Shown: positions 8,883-18,011 of the stretch, one piece after another
How positions within the stretch are numbered: the stretch's first letter is position 1
Layout: each line of letters begins with the position of its first letter
Assembly (NCBI RefSeq): GCF_013002705.1
Contig: NZ_JABEND010000003.1
Location: 248,001 to 312,000, forward strand
Source: Nakamurella aerolata
GTDB lineage: Bacteria > Actinomycetota > Actinomycetes > Mycobacteriales > Nakamurellaceae
Direction: 5' to 3'
Length of the DNA: 64,000 nucleotides
Made by a program: the position numbers and the translations under genes
The notes under the pieces: model-generated
Seen by the model: only the letters and a program-made list of their open reading frames with translations
What the model was told of the DNA's origin: nothing
Databases searched by the model: none

Positions 8883-9769
8883 CGAGCCAATCCGTGGAGA
8901 GCGCCGGCGCTGTCCCCGTCATCAGCACCGGCCCCGACTCCACCGGCGGCCGAGCGGACGCCACGCCCGATCTGCCTCCGGCTCCCGACGGCGGCGCCGG
9001 CCTGGACGCCGGCGCGGACGCCGCGGAGCTGTCCGGCGGCGACTTGGCCCTGTCCAACGACCTGGTGCTGGCCGAGCGTGTCCGCTTCCTGGCCAGCCGC
9101 GACGACCTCAGCGCCACCTTGGCCGCCATCACCGAGCTGGCCGTCGACGCCACCGTCTCCGACTACGCCAGCATCACCCTGATCGACGCCGACGGGTCGC
9201 TCACCACGCCGACCGCCACCTCGGACGAGGCCAGGGCGGCCGACGCCGCGCAGTACACCCTCAACGAGGGCCCATGCCTGACGGCCGCGGAGAACGGCGG
9301 CGTCTACGTGATCGCCGACACCGCCTCCGAGCCGCGCTGGCCACGCTGGGGTGCGCACGTGCACGACGAGATCGGCATCCGCAGCGTGCTGTCCATCCAC
9401 TTGTTCACCGCCAACCGGATGCTCGGTGCGCTGAACCTGTTCGACAGCAAACCCCGGCAGTACGACGAGGACGAGATCATCGCGGCGCGGGTGGTGGCTG
9501 CTCACGCTTCGGTCGCGCTGGCGCGGCTGCGGGTGGAGCAGGATCTCTGGCGCGCGGTGGACTCGAGGCATCTGATCGGGCTGGCCCAGGGCATGCTGAT
9601 CGAGCGCTACAAGATCAGCCCCGAGCAGGCATTCTCGGTGCTGCGGCGCTATTCACAGAACCACAACACCAAGCTGAATCGGGTGGCAGAGCAGCTGGTC
9701 AACAGCGGTGCCCTGCCCGGCCAGGACCGGCCGTCGGATCACCCGCCAGCAGCCGGCGCCGACGCCTGA
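8879..9769 (+). CDS. GAF and ANTAR domain regulator
   Basis: A 296-residue cytoplasmic signalling protein. After a low-complexity N-terminus (1-55), a GAF domain spans about 65-220 (ITELAVDATVSDYASITLID, NEGPCLTA). A C-terminal ANTAR domain spans about 225-285 (LIGLAQGMLIERYKISPEQAF with conserved Ala/aromatic positions). ANTAR domains bind paired RNA hairpins and prevent transcription termination; the GAF ligand is unknown. Coupled to the K+ channel gene by a 4-base overlap, so it may answer to ionic or osmotic stress (inference). Confidence 0.9.
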   Translation: MTSQSVESAGAVPVISTGPDSTGGRADATPDLPPAPDGGAGLDAGADAAELSGGDLALSNDLVLAERVRFLASRDDLSATLAAITELAVDATVSDYASITLIDADGSLTTPTATSDEARAADAAQYTLNEGPCLTAAENGGVYVIADTASEPRWPRWGAHVHDEIGIRSVLSIHLFTANRMLGALNLFDSKPRQYDEDEIIAARVVAAHASVALARLRVEQDLWRAVDSRHLIGLAQGMLIERYKISPEQAFSVLRRYSQNHNTKLNRVAEQLVNSGALPGQDRPSDHPPAAGADA

Positions 9770-9906
9770 CCGGGGCCCCGCGCAGCCTGACTGGCCCGGC
9801 GCAGCCAGACCGGCCCGGCGCTTCCGGATCGGCTTGGCGCAGCGTGGTCGGATTTGCCGCCGTGCTGGTTCGACGGGGTCGATGAACCTCGGCTAATCGC
9901 CGTTTT

Positions 9907-9964
9907 TGGCTTCTCGTCGCGTTTGCCACGCGGAGCTACGCGTGGAACTTGCGACGAGAAGCCA
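9907..9964. terminator. Long hairpin between convergent regulators
   Basis: A 14-bp perfect outer stem (TGGCTTCTCGTCGC / GCGACGAGAAGCCA) encloses a 7-bp inner stem (CCACGCG / CGCGTGG at 9926-9932 and 9939-9945). It lies between the 3' ends of the GAF-ANTAR gene and the sigma-factor gene, so a bidirectional terminator is the simplest reading. Because ANTAR proteins act on tandem RNA hairpins, a regulatory role is conceivable but unproven. Confidence 0.6.
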
Positions 9965-9997
9965 CTTTCGGCCATTTGCCTCGGGTGAACTGCGCCC

Positions 9998-10080
9998 GGG
10001 TCAGTTGCAGCGGGTCAGTTGCGCCGGGTCAGGTGCTGCGGTCAGTTGCTCCGGGTCAGGTGCTCCGGGTCAGTTGCTCC
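9998..10080. repeat. About six imperfect 14-bp tandem repeats at the sigma gene stop
   Basis: The unit read on the minus strand is close to GGAGCAACTGACCC, repeated about six times with 13-14 bp period. The innermost copy contains the last two codons and the stop (AGC AAC TGA) of the sigma factor, so the array looks like an expansion of the gene's own 3' end. Confidence 0.75.
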
Positions 10081-11053
10081 AGGCGGCGCGCAGCCGGGCG
10101 CAGACGTCGCGCAGGATCCGGGAGACGTGCATCTGGCTGATGCCGACCTCCTCGGCGATCTGCGACTGCGACCACTCGTCGTAGAAGCGGCGCCGGACGA
10201 TCTGCCGCTCCCGGTCGGTGAGCAGTTCCATCATCGAGCGCACCGCGAGGCGGTCCTCCACCCTGCGCAGTTCCACGTCGTCGACGGCGACGGCCCGGTC
10301 GAGGATGCCCTGCGCGCTGAACGCCTCGAGCGAGGCCGGCTGCCCGCAGGAGTTCAGCGACAGCGCCTGCCGAACCTCGTCGACGTCGGCGCCGAGCCGG
10401 TCGGCCAGCTCGGGCTCGCTGACCTCGCGCCCGGTGCGCTGGCACAGCTCCTCCTTGGTGGTCATCACGTTGGCGCGCAGTTCCTGCAGCCGGCGCGGCG
10501 GCCGCACCGTCCACCAGTGGTCGCGGAAGTAGCGGCGGATCTCCCCGGTGATGGTGGGCACCGCGAACTGGAGGAAGTCGTCGCTGCGGCCGGGCTTCCA
10601 CCGCAGCGCGGCCTTGACCAGGCCGAGGGCGGCCACCTGTTGCAGGTCGCCAAGGTCGATGCCGCGGCCGCGGTAGCGGGCGGCGATGGAGTGCGCCACC
10701 GGCAGGCAGGCGACGGCGACGGCGCTGCGCAGCATGCGGCGGCGGCGCGGGCGCTGGCAGTCCTGCAGTTCTCTGAGCAGCTCGCGCACCACCGACGAGC
10801 GGTCCACCGGGGTGGCCGCGGCCGGGTCGAACAGTGACTGCGGGTCGAAGGCAACGGTGCGCGGTGCCGAGTTCCCGCCGACCGGCTTGCCGCTTGCCGA
10901 GTGCACACTCGCCGGGTTCACGCTGGCCGATTGCACGCTCGCCGGATGCACCGGGGCGGGGCTGGCGGTGGCCGTAAATGGTGCCGCGGCGCCGTGAGCC
11001 TGGCCGAAGCACGGCTCGGGCCTGACGGCAGCACCGAAGGCAGAGACAGACAT
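10070..11053 (-). CDS. SigF/SigB/SigG-family stress sigma factor
   Basis: A 327-residue RNA polymerase sigma factor. Region 2 is at about 105-175 (GDLQQVAALGLVKAALRWKP, FAVPTITGEIRRYFRDHWW), region 3 at about 190-235, and region 4 at about 270-320 with the helix-turn-helix QSQIAEEVGISQMHVSRILR. This is the stress/sporulation SigF-like group that is usually held by an anti-sigma factor; no anti-sigma gene is adjacent. Residues 1-75 are a low-complexity Ala/Ser/Pro extension with HPAS/VNSAS repeats, longer than the family norm. A GAGGGTGG sequence precedes the ATG. Likely targets are general stress genes. Confidence 0.9.
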   Translation of the reverse strand: MSVSAFGAAVRPEPCFGQAHGAAAPFTATASPAPVHPASVQSASVNPASVHSASGKPVGGNSAPRTVAFDPQSLFDPAAATPVDRSSVVRELLRELQDCQRPRRRRMLRSAVAVACLPVAHSIAARYRGRGIDLGDLQQVAALGLVKAALRWKPGRSDDFLQFAVPTITGEIRRYFRDHWWTVRPPRRLQELRANVMTTKEELCQRTGREVSEPELADRLGADVDEVRQALSLNSCGQPASLEAFSAQGILDRAVAVDDVELRRVEDRLAVRSMMELLTDRERQIVRRRFYDEWSQSQIAEEVGISQMHVSRILRDVCARLRAAWSN

Positions 11054-11315
11054 ATGCCACCCTCAAATCGGAATTGCTGGGCGGCCACTCTGCTGGACCT
11101 AACGCGTATTCGACCATACGGTACCGACCAAGTGCCAGGGCCCACCCGCAATCCTCATGAACCTCCCCTATCGGGATCACCCGGGCGGGCGCGACGCGCC
11201 CACCTCCGGGTGATTGCCGGTACGCCGGCTCGGCGAGTCGGGCACGAACAGCGTCGCCGGCCACCACGGCGCACCCGCAAGGTTCGCGGGCCAGCGTTCC
11301 GGGAAAGCCCGGAAA

Positions 11316-11365
11316 GGCCGGTGCCCCCGGTGCGGATCAGCTGATCCGCACCGGGGGCACCGGCC
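11316..11365. terminator. Perfect 50-bp palindrome downstream of the nuclease gene
   Basis: Two 25-base arms with no spacer (core GCGGATCAG|CTGATCCGC) form a perfect palindrome starting 21 bp after the stop of the minus-strand nuclease gene. RNA from that gene would fold into an exceptionally stable hairpin, separating it from the downstream sigma factor. No U-tract is seen. Confidence 0.7.
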
Positions 11366-11386
11366 GTGCTTGCTCGGCTGCGCCGG

Positions 11387-14300
11387 CTACTTCTTCACCG
11401 GCACCCGCAGCGGCGCCGACGACGACCGGCTGACGTTGGCCGGGTCGGCGGGCGCATAGGTCGCGATCACCGTCGCGGTGCCCTTGGGCACCGGGATCAC
11501 CTCGGAGGTGGCGGTGCCGTTCACCAGCGTCAGCTCGGCGACCTTGCTGCCGTTGACGTTGATGTTCAGCGCCCCGTCCGCAGTGGCGACCGACGGGTCG
11601 GCGATGGTGACGGTGCCGGTGATCACCAAGCCCGACTTCAGCTTGGTCTCCTTCTTGGTGGCCTTGTCCACCGCCACCACCTCGGCGGTCACGGTGGTGG
11701 CCGACAGCGCCATCGCCACCTGGAACTTCACCGGCTCGGAGGTCGACTCCTGCTGGTTCGCGTCCTCGGCCGGGGTGAACGTCGCCGTCACCTGGTACAC
11801 GCCGGCGGCGGCGTCGGCCGGTACGGCGATGGTGGCCTTCCCGTCCCGCACCGGGGCGCTGCCCCACTCGGCGGCACCGGCCTTCAGCGTCACCGTGCCG
11901 TTGGCCGGCGAGCCGTCAGCGGTGGTGACGGTGGCGGTGAACTGCACCGGCGTCGACGGCCGGTACACCTGGCTCGGGGCGCTGGCCGTCAGGGTGGTGG
12001 TGGTCGGCACCGGCTGCGGGGTGCCGGCAGCGACGCTGATCGGCCGCCGCACGACGGTGCCGCTCGGTGCGGCCGTCACGGTCAGCGTGTAGTCCCCGGC
12101 CGGCACCGTCGCCGGGATCGGCACCTGCGCGGTCAGCTGACCGTTCTTGACGCCGCGCGGATCGCCGGCCACCACCTCGGTGGTCACCGGATACTCGCCG
12201 AGATCGGTGGCGGTGCCGTCGGCGGCCACCAGCGCGACCTTCGCCGTTGTGTTTTTCGGCGAGCCGAGGCTGGTCAGGTTCAACGCGCCCACCTGCAGCG
12301 GCAGTTCGGTCCCCGCCGTCGCTTCGGTCGGCACCGTCGCGGCCGCCGAGTGCTTGCCGAAGTCCGGCGACACCGGCGAGTTGTCGCGCAGGTACTGGAT
12401 CCACGCGTCCCGGTCGATCAGCCCGGAGTCGCGCACGTTGCTGCCCTCTTTGAAGACCCGGAAGTTGTCGCCGCCGGTAGCCAGGAACGAGAAGGTGCCG
12501 ATCCGGTAGTTCGCTTGCGGGTCAAGGGGTTTGCCGTCGATGGTGACCGAGGTGATGTGCTCACCCTGGGCCGCGGCGGCGTCGAAGGTGTAGCTGACGT
12601 TCTTCGACAGGCCCAGTTGCAGGTACGAGCGGGACGGCACGGTGCCGTCGGCGTTGGTCTGCCACTGCTGCTCGAGCAGCGTCTTGAACTGGGTGCCGGT
12701 CAGCGTCACCGTCCACAGGTTGTTGACGAACGGCAGCACCCCGTTGGCCTGGGCGTAGGTGATGGTGCCGTCGGTGCCGTAGCGCAACTCGTCGCGGAGC
12801 CCACCGGGGTTGACGACGCCGATGGTGGCGCCGCCGCGGTCGGCGGGAGAAAGGCTTGACACCAACGAGTTTGCCACCAGGTTGCCAAGGGTCGATTCGC
12901 TGCCGCGGTCGTCGCGGGTGCCGCCGGTCCAGGTGCCGTCGGCGCCGTAGCTGCCGCCGGAGAAGGCGGTGGTGATGTCCGCGGTGACCTTGCCGATCGG
13001 CTGGCTGCCGATCTCGATGGCGTAGGCCAGCGCGGCGTCGACGATCTCCTTGACCTTGGCCACCCGCGGCAGTGAGAGGTCTTCGGCGGCGGCCCGTGCC
13101 ACGTTCTCGGCGGTGTAGCCGGTCACCTGCTTGGTGGCCGGGTCGATGTTCAGCTTGACCTTGCCGACGTTCTCGCCGTAGTTGCCGGTCTGCAGGATCG
13201 GCCGCGTCTTGCCGGCCTCGCCCGGAACCGGTGCGTCCCAGGCGTACTGCTTGTGGGTGTGCCCGGTGAAGATTGCCGAGACCTTGGCCGAGGTGCCGTT
13301 CACGATCTTGGCGAACGCGCCGTCGGCGGCCACTTCCTGCTCGAGGGTGGCGCCGTCCGGTGTGCCGGCTCCGGCTCCTTCGTGGTACTCGGCGACCAGC
13401 AGATCGGCCTCGCCGTTGCTCTCGTCACCGTCGGTGAGCTGGGCCGCGACCCGGTTGACGGCATCCACCGGATCACCGAACTCGAGGTCGGCGATGCCGT
13501 CAGGGCTGACCAGCGTCGAGGTCTCTTCGGTGACGGCGCCGATGACGCCGACCCGAAGCCCGCCGACCTGCTGGATCGAGTACTCCGGCAGCGCCGGCTC
13601 GGTGGTGCCCTTGCGATACACGTTGGCGCCAAGGTAATCCCAGTTGGCGCCGCCGCGCGGGTTGGCCTCCGAGGCCGGCTTCATGATCCGGTTGACCAGA
13701 TCGGCGTAGCCCTTGTCGAACTCGTGGTTGCCCACCGCTGAGGCCCGCAGATCGAGGGCGTTCAGCACATCGAGGGTGGGCTTGTCGTCCTGCACGGCCG
13801 AGGCGAACAGTGAGGCGGAGACGTTGTCGCCGGCCGACAGGAACAGCGTCCTGTCCTCGCCGCCGGCGGCGCGCAGCTGCTCGACGGTGGTGGCGAACTT
13901 GGTGGTGTTGGCATCGATGCGACCGTGGAAGTCGTTGATGTTCAACAAGGTCAGCTCGCTCGGCACCTCGCCGCCGCCACCGCCACCGGCGTTCTTCGCG
14001 GCCAGGCCGACCAGCACGGGGTCGTGGTCGGAGGCCGCGTACTGGTCGGGGGTGTAGAAGTTGGTCGGCGAGTAGTTGTAGCGGCTGTAGTTCAGCGCGA
14101 TCGACTCAGGCGAGTTGATGTTCCAGGTGTCGGAACCGGTGGCCCGGTCGGCGGCCACCTTGTTCAGCAGCGCGTGGTCGAGTGAGCCGGACTGGCCGGA
14201 GAACGAGTACGAGTACTTGCCGGTGCCGAAGTAGCTGTCGGCGTCGACGTAGCCGGCGTCGTAGAAGACCTGCATCGGGTCTTCGGCGGTGTACGAGTTG

Positions 14301-16525
14301 TAGTCGCCGACCATCACAACGGCCTCGGATTTGGTGTCCACCAAGGTGTTCACCCACTGCAGCAGCGCCTGCGCCTCACGCACCCTTGTGCCGTTGGACG
14401 CGCCCTGGCCGTCGCCGGTGTCGGCGTCGCCCAGCCCACCGGCCGAGCTGCCCTTGGACTTGAAGTGGTTGACGACGAACAGGAACTCGTCACCACCGGC
14501 GGCCGGGACGAACTTCTGCGCGAGCGGCTCGCGGGCCTGGTCGAACGCCTGCCCGGCGCCGGACTGGGTCCCGAGCGCCCTGGCCTCGCCCACCGGGGTG
14601 GCTGCGGCCGGCCGGTAGATGATCGCCGAGTTGATCACGTCCATCGCCGAGGTGGCCGGGAGATCCTTGGACGACGGCACGAACGCCCAGGTACCGGCGC
14701 CGGCCTTGGCGTTGAGCGCCTCGACCAGGGTGGCAAGGCTGCGATCGACGCTTTCGCCGACGACGGCGGAGTTCTCGATCTCCATCAGGCCGACAACGTC
14801 GGCGCCGGAGCCGTTGATGGCGGTGACGATCTTGTCCCGCTGGCGGTTGAAGTTCTCCGCGTCCCAGGCGCCGCGCGGGCCGTTGGGGCCGGTGCAGCGG
14901 TTGACGGTGATCGGGTTGCCCTCGCGGTCGCGGTAGGCGCTGCAGTCGCTGCGCTGATCGCCGAACAGGGTGAAGAAGTTCTGCACGTTGAACGACGCAA
15001 CCTCAAGCGCCGCATCGCCTTTGGCGTTGATCAGCGAAGCGTCCGGCGCGGCGGTGCGGGTGTTGGCCCAGCTGGCGGGGTAAGCGGCCGGATCGGCCGG
15101 GGTCACCTGGCTGGTGGGCTGGAACCGCCAGGTCGGGTTGGCCGGGCTGCCGCCGACGGCGAAGATCACCGGCTTGCTGAAGGTGACGGGAGCACCCACG
15201 CGCACCGGCTTGTCGTTCGAGATGTACGGCGGCGTCTGGGAATTGCCCGCCGACGACAGGAAGTTGGTTGAGGCGCCGTCGTCCAGCACCACACCGCGGG
15301 CGGCGTTCTCGGCGGCCTGCTCCTTGGCCTCGACGCTGCCGGGGCGGCCGACCTCAGTCGGCTGCAGCAGCGGCTTGTCGCCGAAGGCCAGCCCGACCTC
15401 GCCGTACTGGTTGGTGGCGTAGGTGTTGGTGACGGTGTAGGGGCCGGTCGGTTGGTAGAGCATCGATTCCAGCGACTCGCGCTGGGCCTCGTTGCGCGGG
15501 TACTCGGTGGTGGTGGCGGGTTTGACGGGCGCCGCGCGGCCCGGCGCGCGGGACAGATCGCCGACGCCTTCGACGGTGATCTCCGTGGTGCCGGCGTACT
15601 CCGACACCGCGCCGGTCACCTGCAGGTAGTTGCCGATGCTGGCCCGCGCAACGGTGGCCGGCGAGTACACCCAGATGGCGTCGGAAGCAGTGTGGGTGGT
15701 GAAGTCGATCGGCCCGCCGGTGCCGGGAGTCTGCAGCACATAGGCGTTGAATCCACCCTTGGGGTAGACCGCGGTGACGACGCCCTTGGTGGTGACCGTC
15801 TTGCCGTTCAGCGGGGACGTGGCGCCGGTGCCCTGGATCTCGGCGATGGTGGCGGCGACCGGCTCAGGGTCGCCGGTGCCGGGATCGTCAGCGCCGGTCA
15901 TCGGCGTCGGCGGGTTCAGCAGCGCGAAGTCGGCGGCGTTGTTGCCGGTGTTGGCGTGCTGGTCGTTGCGGCTGACCGACTGCGGGTTGCTGGTGCCCGG
16001 CGCCGGTGCGCCGCCGGCGGCGTCGTTCGCGCTGCCCCAGCCGACGAAGTCGACGACGCCGGCCGCGCTGCTGCACGCCGCGGCGCAACCGGACAACGTG
16101 CTCTGGCTGTTGACCAGCGCGACCTTGCCGCCGCTGCCGGACATCGGGATGGTGCCGGTGACGTTCGGGGTCGGCAGGTCGACGGTGCCGCCGGCGCCCA
16201 CCGCCTCACCGATCAGGTAGTAGCTCTTGGCCGGGACGCTGCCGGTGAGGTTGGTGCGCTGCCAGCTGGTGCCGCTGGTGGACGCGTACTGCAGGCTCCA
16301 GCCGGACAGGTCGACCGGCGCGGACGAGGAGTTGTACAGCTCGACGAAGTCCTGCTTGAGCTGCGAACCGGAGTTACCCCCGCCGCCGTACACCTCGTTG
16401 ATGACGACGGGACTGCCGACGTCGACAGCAGACGCGGTGCCGGGGACCGCGAAGACGGTGGCACCCGCCAACGCCACGGTGGTGAGCGCGGCGGCAGTTC
16501 GCCGACCGGGGAGCCGAACTCGCAT
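11387..16525 (-). CDS. Secreted ExeM/NucH-type endonuclease fused to 5'-nucleotidase
   Basis: About 1712 residues, exported. Order: Sec signal peptide ending TASA near residue 33; lamin-tail domain (about 38-150, VINEVYGGGGNSGS); an OB-like segment (about 230-330); an endonuclease/exonuclease/phosphatase domain (about 510-830, VASFNVQNFF, MEIENS, GDYNSY, SDHDPV); a metallophosphoesterase/5'-nucleotidase unit (about 860-1360, LLNINDFHGRID, GDNVSAS, GNHEFD, TGHTHKQ); then Ig-like domains to the C-terminus. It should degrade extracellular DNA and dephosphorylate the nucleotides. A PHO-box-like repeat lies about 90 bp upstream, so phosphate control is inferred. ATG at 16525 is chosen; a GTG two codons earlier is possible. 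Confidence 0.92.
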   Translation of the reverse strand: MRVRLPGRRTAAALTTVALAGATVFAVPGTASAVDVGSPVVINEVYGGGGNSGSQLKQDFVELYNSSSAPVDLSGWSLQYASTSGTSWQRTNLTGSVPAKSYYLIGEAVGAGGTVDLPTPNVTGTIPMSGSGGKVALVNSQSTLSGCAAACSSAAGVVDFVGWGSANDAAGGAPAPGTSNPQSVSRNDQHANTGNNAADFALLNPPTPMTGADDPGTGDPEPVAATIAEIQGTGATSPLNGKTVTTKGVVTAVYPKGGFNAYVLQTPGTGGPIDFTTHTASDAIWVYSPATVARASIGNYLQVTGAVSEYAGTTEITVEGVGDLSRAPGRAAPVKPATTTEYPRNEAQRESLESMLYQPTGPYTVTNTYATNQYGEVGLAFGDKPLLQPTEVGRPGSVEAKEQAAENAARGVVLDDGASTNFLSSAGNSQTPPYISNDKPVRVGAPVTFSKPVIFAVGGSPANPTWRFQPTSQVTPADPAAYPASWANTRTAAPDASLINAKGDAALEVASFNVQNFFTLFGDQRSDCSAYRDREGNPITVNRCTGPNGPRGAWDAENFNRQRDKIVTAINGSGADVVGLMEIENSAVVGESVDRSLATLVEALNAKAGAGTWAFVPSSKDLPATSAMDVINSAIIYRPAAATPVGEARALGTQSGAGQAFDQAREPLAQKFVPAAGGDEFLFVVNHFKSKGSSAGGLGDADTGDGQGASNGTRVREAQALLQWVNTLVDTKSEAVVMVGDYNSYTAEDPMQVFYDAGYVDADSYFGTGKYSYSFSGQSGSLDHALLNKVAADRATGSDTWNINSPESIALNYSRYNYSPTNFYTPDQYAASDHDPVLVGLAAKNAGGGGGGEVPSELTLLNINDFHGRIDANTTKFATTVEQLRAAGGEDRTLFLSAGDNVSASLFASAVQDDKPTLDVLNALDLRASAVGNHEFDKGYADLVNRIMKPASEANPRGGANWDYLGANVYRKGTTEPALPEYSIQQVGGLRVGVIGAVTEETSTLVSPDGIADLEFGDPVDAVNRVAAQLTDGDESNGEADLLVAEYHEGAGAGTPDGATLEQEVAADGAFAKIVNGTSAKVSAIFTGHTHKQYAWDAPVPGEAGKTRPILQTGNYGENVGKVKLNIDPATKQVTGYTAENVARAAAEDLSLPRVAKVKEIVDAALAYAIEIGSQPIGKVTADITTAFSGGSYGADGTWTGGTRDDRGSESTLGNLVANSLVSSLSPADRGGATIGVVNPGGLRDELRYGTDGTITYAQANGVLPFVNNLWTVTLTGTQFKTLLEQQWQTNADGTVPSRSYLQLGLSKNVSYTFDAAAAQGEHITSVTIDGKPLDPQANYRIGTFSFLATGGDNFRVFKEGSNVRDSGLIDRDAWIQYLRDNSPVSPDFGKHSAAATVPTEATAGTELPLQVGALNLTSLGSPKNTTAKVALVAADGTATDLGEYPVTTEVVAGDPRGVKNGQLTAQVPIPATVPAGDYTLTVTAAPSGTVVRRPISVAAGTPQPVPTTTTLTASAPSQVYRPSTPVQFTATVTTADGSPANGTVTLKAGAAEWGSAPVRDGKATIAVPADAAAGVYQVTATFTPAEDANQQESTSEPVKFQVAMALSATTVTAEVVAVDKATKKETKLKSGLVITGTVTIADPSVATADGALNINVNGSKVAELTLVNGTATSEVIPVPKGTATVIATYAPADPANVSRSSSAPLRVPVKK

Positions 16526-16617
16526 GGACACACTGCTTTCTCACGGGGAAATCTCACGGATGTGTCAGGTCTGATCGCCGAGTCAGTCTGAAACGGCTCA
16601 GGGGCCAGCACAAGACC

Positions 16618-16639
16618 CCAAGGTGAACATCAGGTGTCC
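16618..16639 (-). promoter_or_regulatory. PHO-box-like direct repeat upstream of nuclease/5'-nucleotidase
   Basis: On the minus strand two adjacent 11-mers read GGACACCTGAT and GTTCACCTTGG. They share the GnnCACCT core in phase, as in the PhoP boxes known from actinobacteria (GTTCACC repeated every 11 bp). The first copy deviates at two core bases. The site lies about 93 bp before the chosen ATG. Confidence 0.6.
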
Positions 16640-16811
16640 CGCGACCCTTGTTGCCCCGTTCGCCCGGAAAATTCAATCTGTGGGATGACGGCGCCCGCGC
16701 TGCCGCGCGCTCCGTTGATCGCGCCGAGCGCCGGCGCCTCCGTCCGGGCGACGCAGCGGCGATCCGCGCATCCGGTGTCAGCGCCGCCCGTGTCAGCGCC
16801 CGGCCGGCGCG

Positions 16812-17999
16812 TCAGCCGCGGGCGCGCTCGAAGGCGGCGATCGCGGCCTGCAGGTCGTCCCTGGTGTGCGCCGCGGACATCTGGGTGCGGATACGGGCCT
16901 TGCCGCGCGGCACCACCGGGAACGAGAACGCCCGCACGTAGATGCCGTCCGCCAGCAGCCGGTCGGCCATGGCGGCGGCCTGCGCCGCGTCACCGATCAT
17001 CACCGGGACGATCGGGTGGTCGGACTCCGGGATGTCGAAGCCGCGGGCCGTCATCTCAGCGCGGAAGAACGCGGTGTTGTCGCGCAGCCGGGCCAGCAGC
17101 TCGGCCGATTCGCCGAGCAGGTCGAGCGCGGCCACCGCCGCCGCGACGATCGGCGGTGCCACCGAGTTCGAGAACAGGTAGGGCCGCGAGCGCTGCCGCA
17201 GCATCTCGACGATCGGACCGCTGGCCGCGGTGTAGCCACCGGAAGCCCCGCCCAGCGCCTTGCCCAGCGTTCCGGTGACGATGTCCACCCGGTCCCGCAC
17301 CCCGAACAGTTCCGGGGTGCCGGCGCCGTGCTCGCCGACGAAGCCGACGGCGTGCGAGTCGTCCACCATCACCAGCGCGCCGTACTCCTCGGCGAGCGCG
17401 CAGATCTCGTCGAGCGGGGCCAGGTAGCCGTCCATCGAGAAGACGCCGTCGGTGGCGATCATCGTGGTGCGGGCGCCCTTGGCGGCCTCCAGCTGGGCGC
17501 GCAGGTCGGCCATGTCGCGGTTGCGGTAGCGCAACCGCTGCGCCTTGCAGAGCCGGACGCCGTCGATGATCGATGCGTGGTTCAGCTCGTCGGAGATGAT
17601 CGCGTCCTGCTGGCCCAGCAGGGTCTCGAACAGCCCGGCGTTGGCGTCGAAGCAGGAGCCGTACAGGATTGCCGCCGGCCGGCCGAGAAACTCGGCCAGC
17701 CGTCCCTCGAGCTCGGTGTGCAGATCGGTGGTGCCGCAGATGAATCGCACCGATGCCATACCGAAACCCCAGCGCTGCAACGCTTTCGACGCAGCATCGA
17801 CCATCGCGGGATGGTCGGCCAGGCCCAGATAGTTGTTGGCGCACAGGTTGATCACCTCGCGGCCGGCGGGCACGTCGGGGTCGTCGACGGTGATGCGGCC
17901 GGCCTGCGGCGAGGTCAGCGGCTCCTCCACCTTGTACAGGCCCTCGTCCCGCAGCGTCTGCAGTTCGGCGGTCAACCGGGTGTTCAATGCGCTGTCCAC
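16812..17999 (-). CDS. kbl: Glycine C-acetyltransferase (2-amino-3-ketobutyrate CoA ligase)
   Basis: A 395-residue PLP enzyme of the alpha-oxoamine synthase family, cytoplasmic. It cleaves 2-amino-3-ketobutyrate with CoA to glycine and acetyl-CoA. Visible are [23 protein letters not shown], the DDSHAVGF stretch contacting PLP, and [10 protein letters not shown] with the Schiff-base Lys near residue 245. Length matches the family (about 395-400). It begins 12 bp after tdh with GGAAAGGG before a GTG start, forming the two-gene threonine degradation operon tdh-kbl. Confidence 0.96.
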   Translation of the reverse strand: MDSALNTRLTAELQTLRDEGLYKVEEPLTSPQAGRITVDDPDVPAGREVINLCANNYLGLADHPAMVDAASKALQRWGFGMASVRFICGTTDLHTELEGRLAEFLGRPAAILYGSCFDANAGLFETLLGQQDAIISDELNHASIIDGVRLCKAQRLRYRNRDMADLRAQLEAAKGARTTMIATDGVFSMDGYLAPLDEICALAEEYGALVMVDDSHAVGFVGEHGAGTPELFGVRDRVDIVTGTLGKALGGASGGYTAASGPIVEMLRQRSRPYLFSNSVAPPIVAAAVAALDLLGESAELLARLRDNTAFFRAEMTARGFDIPESDHPIVPVMIGDAAQAAAMADRLLADGIYVRAFSFPVVPRGKARIRTQMSAAHTRDDLQAAIAAFERARG

Positions 18000-18011
18000 G
18001 TCAGCCCTTTC

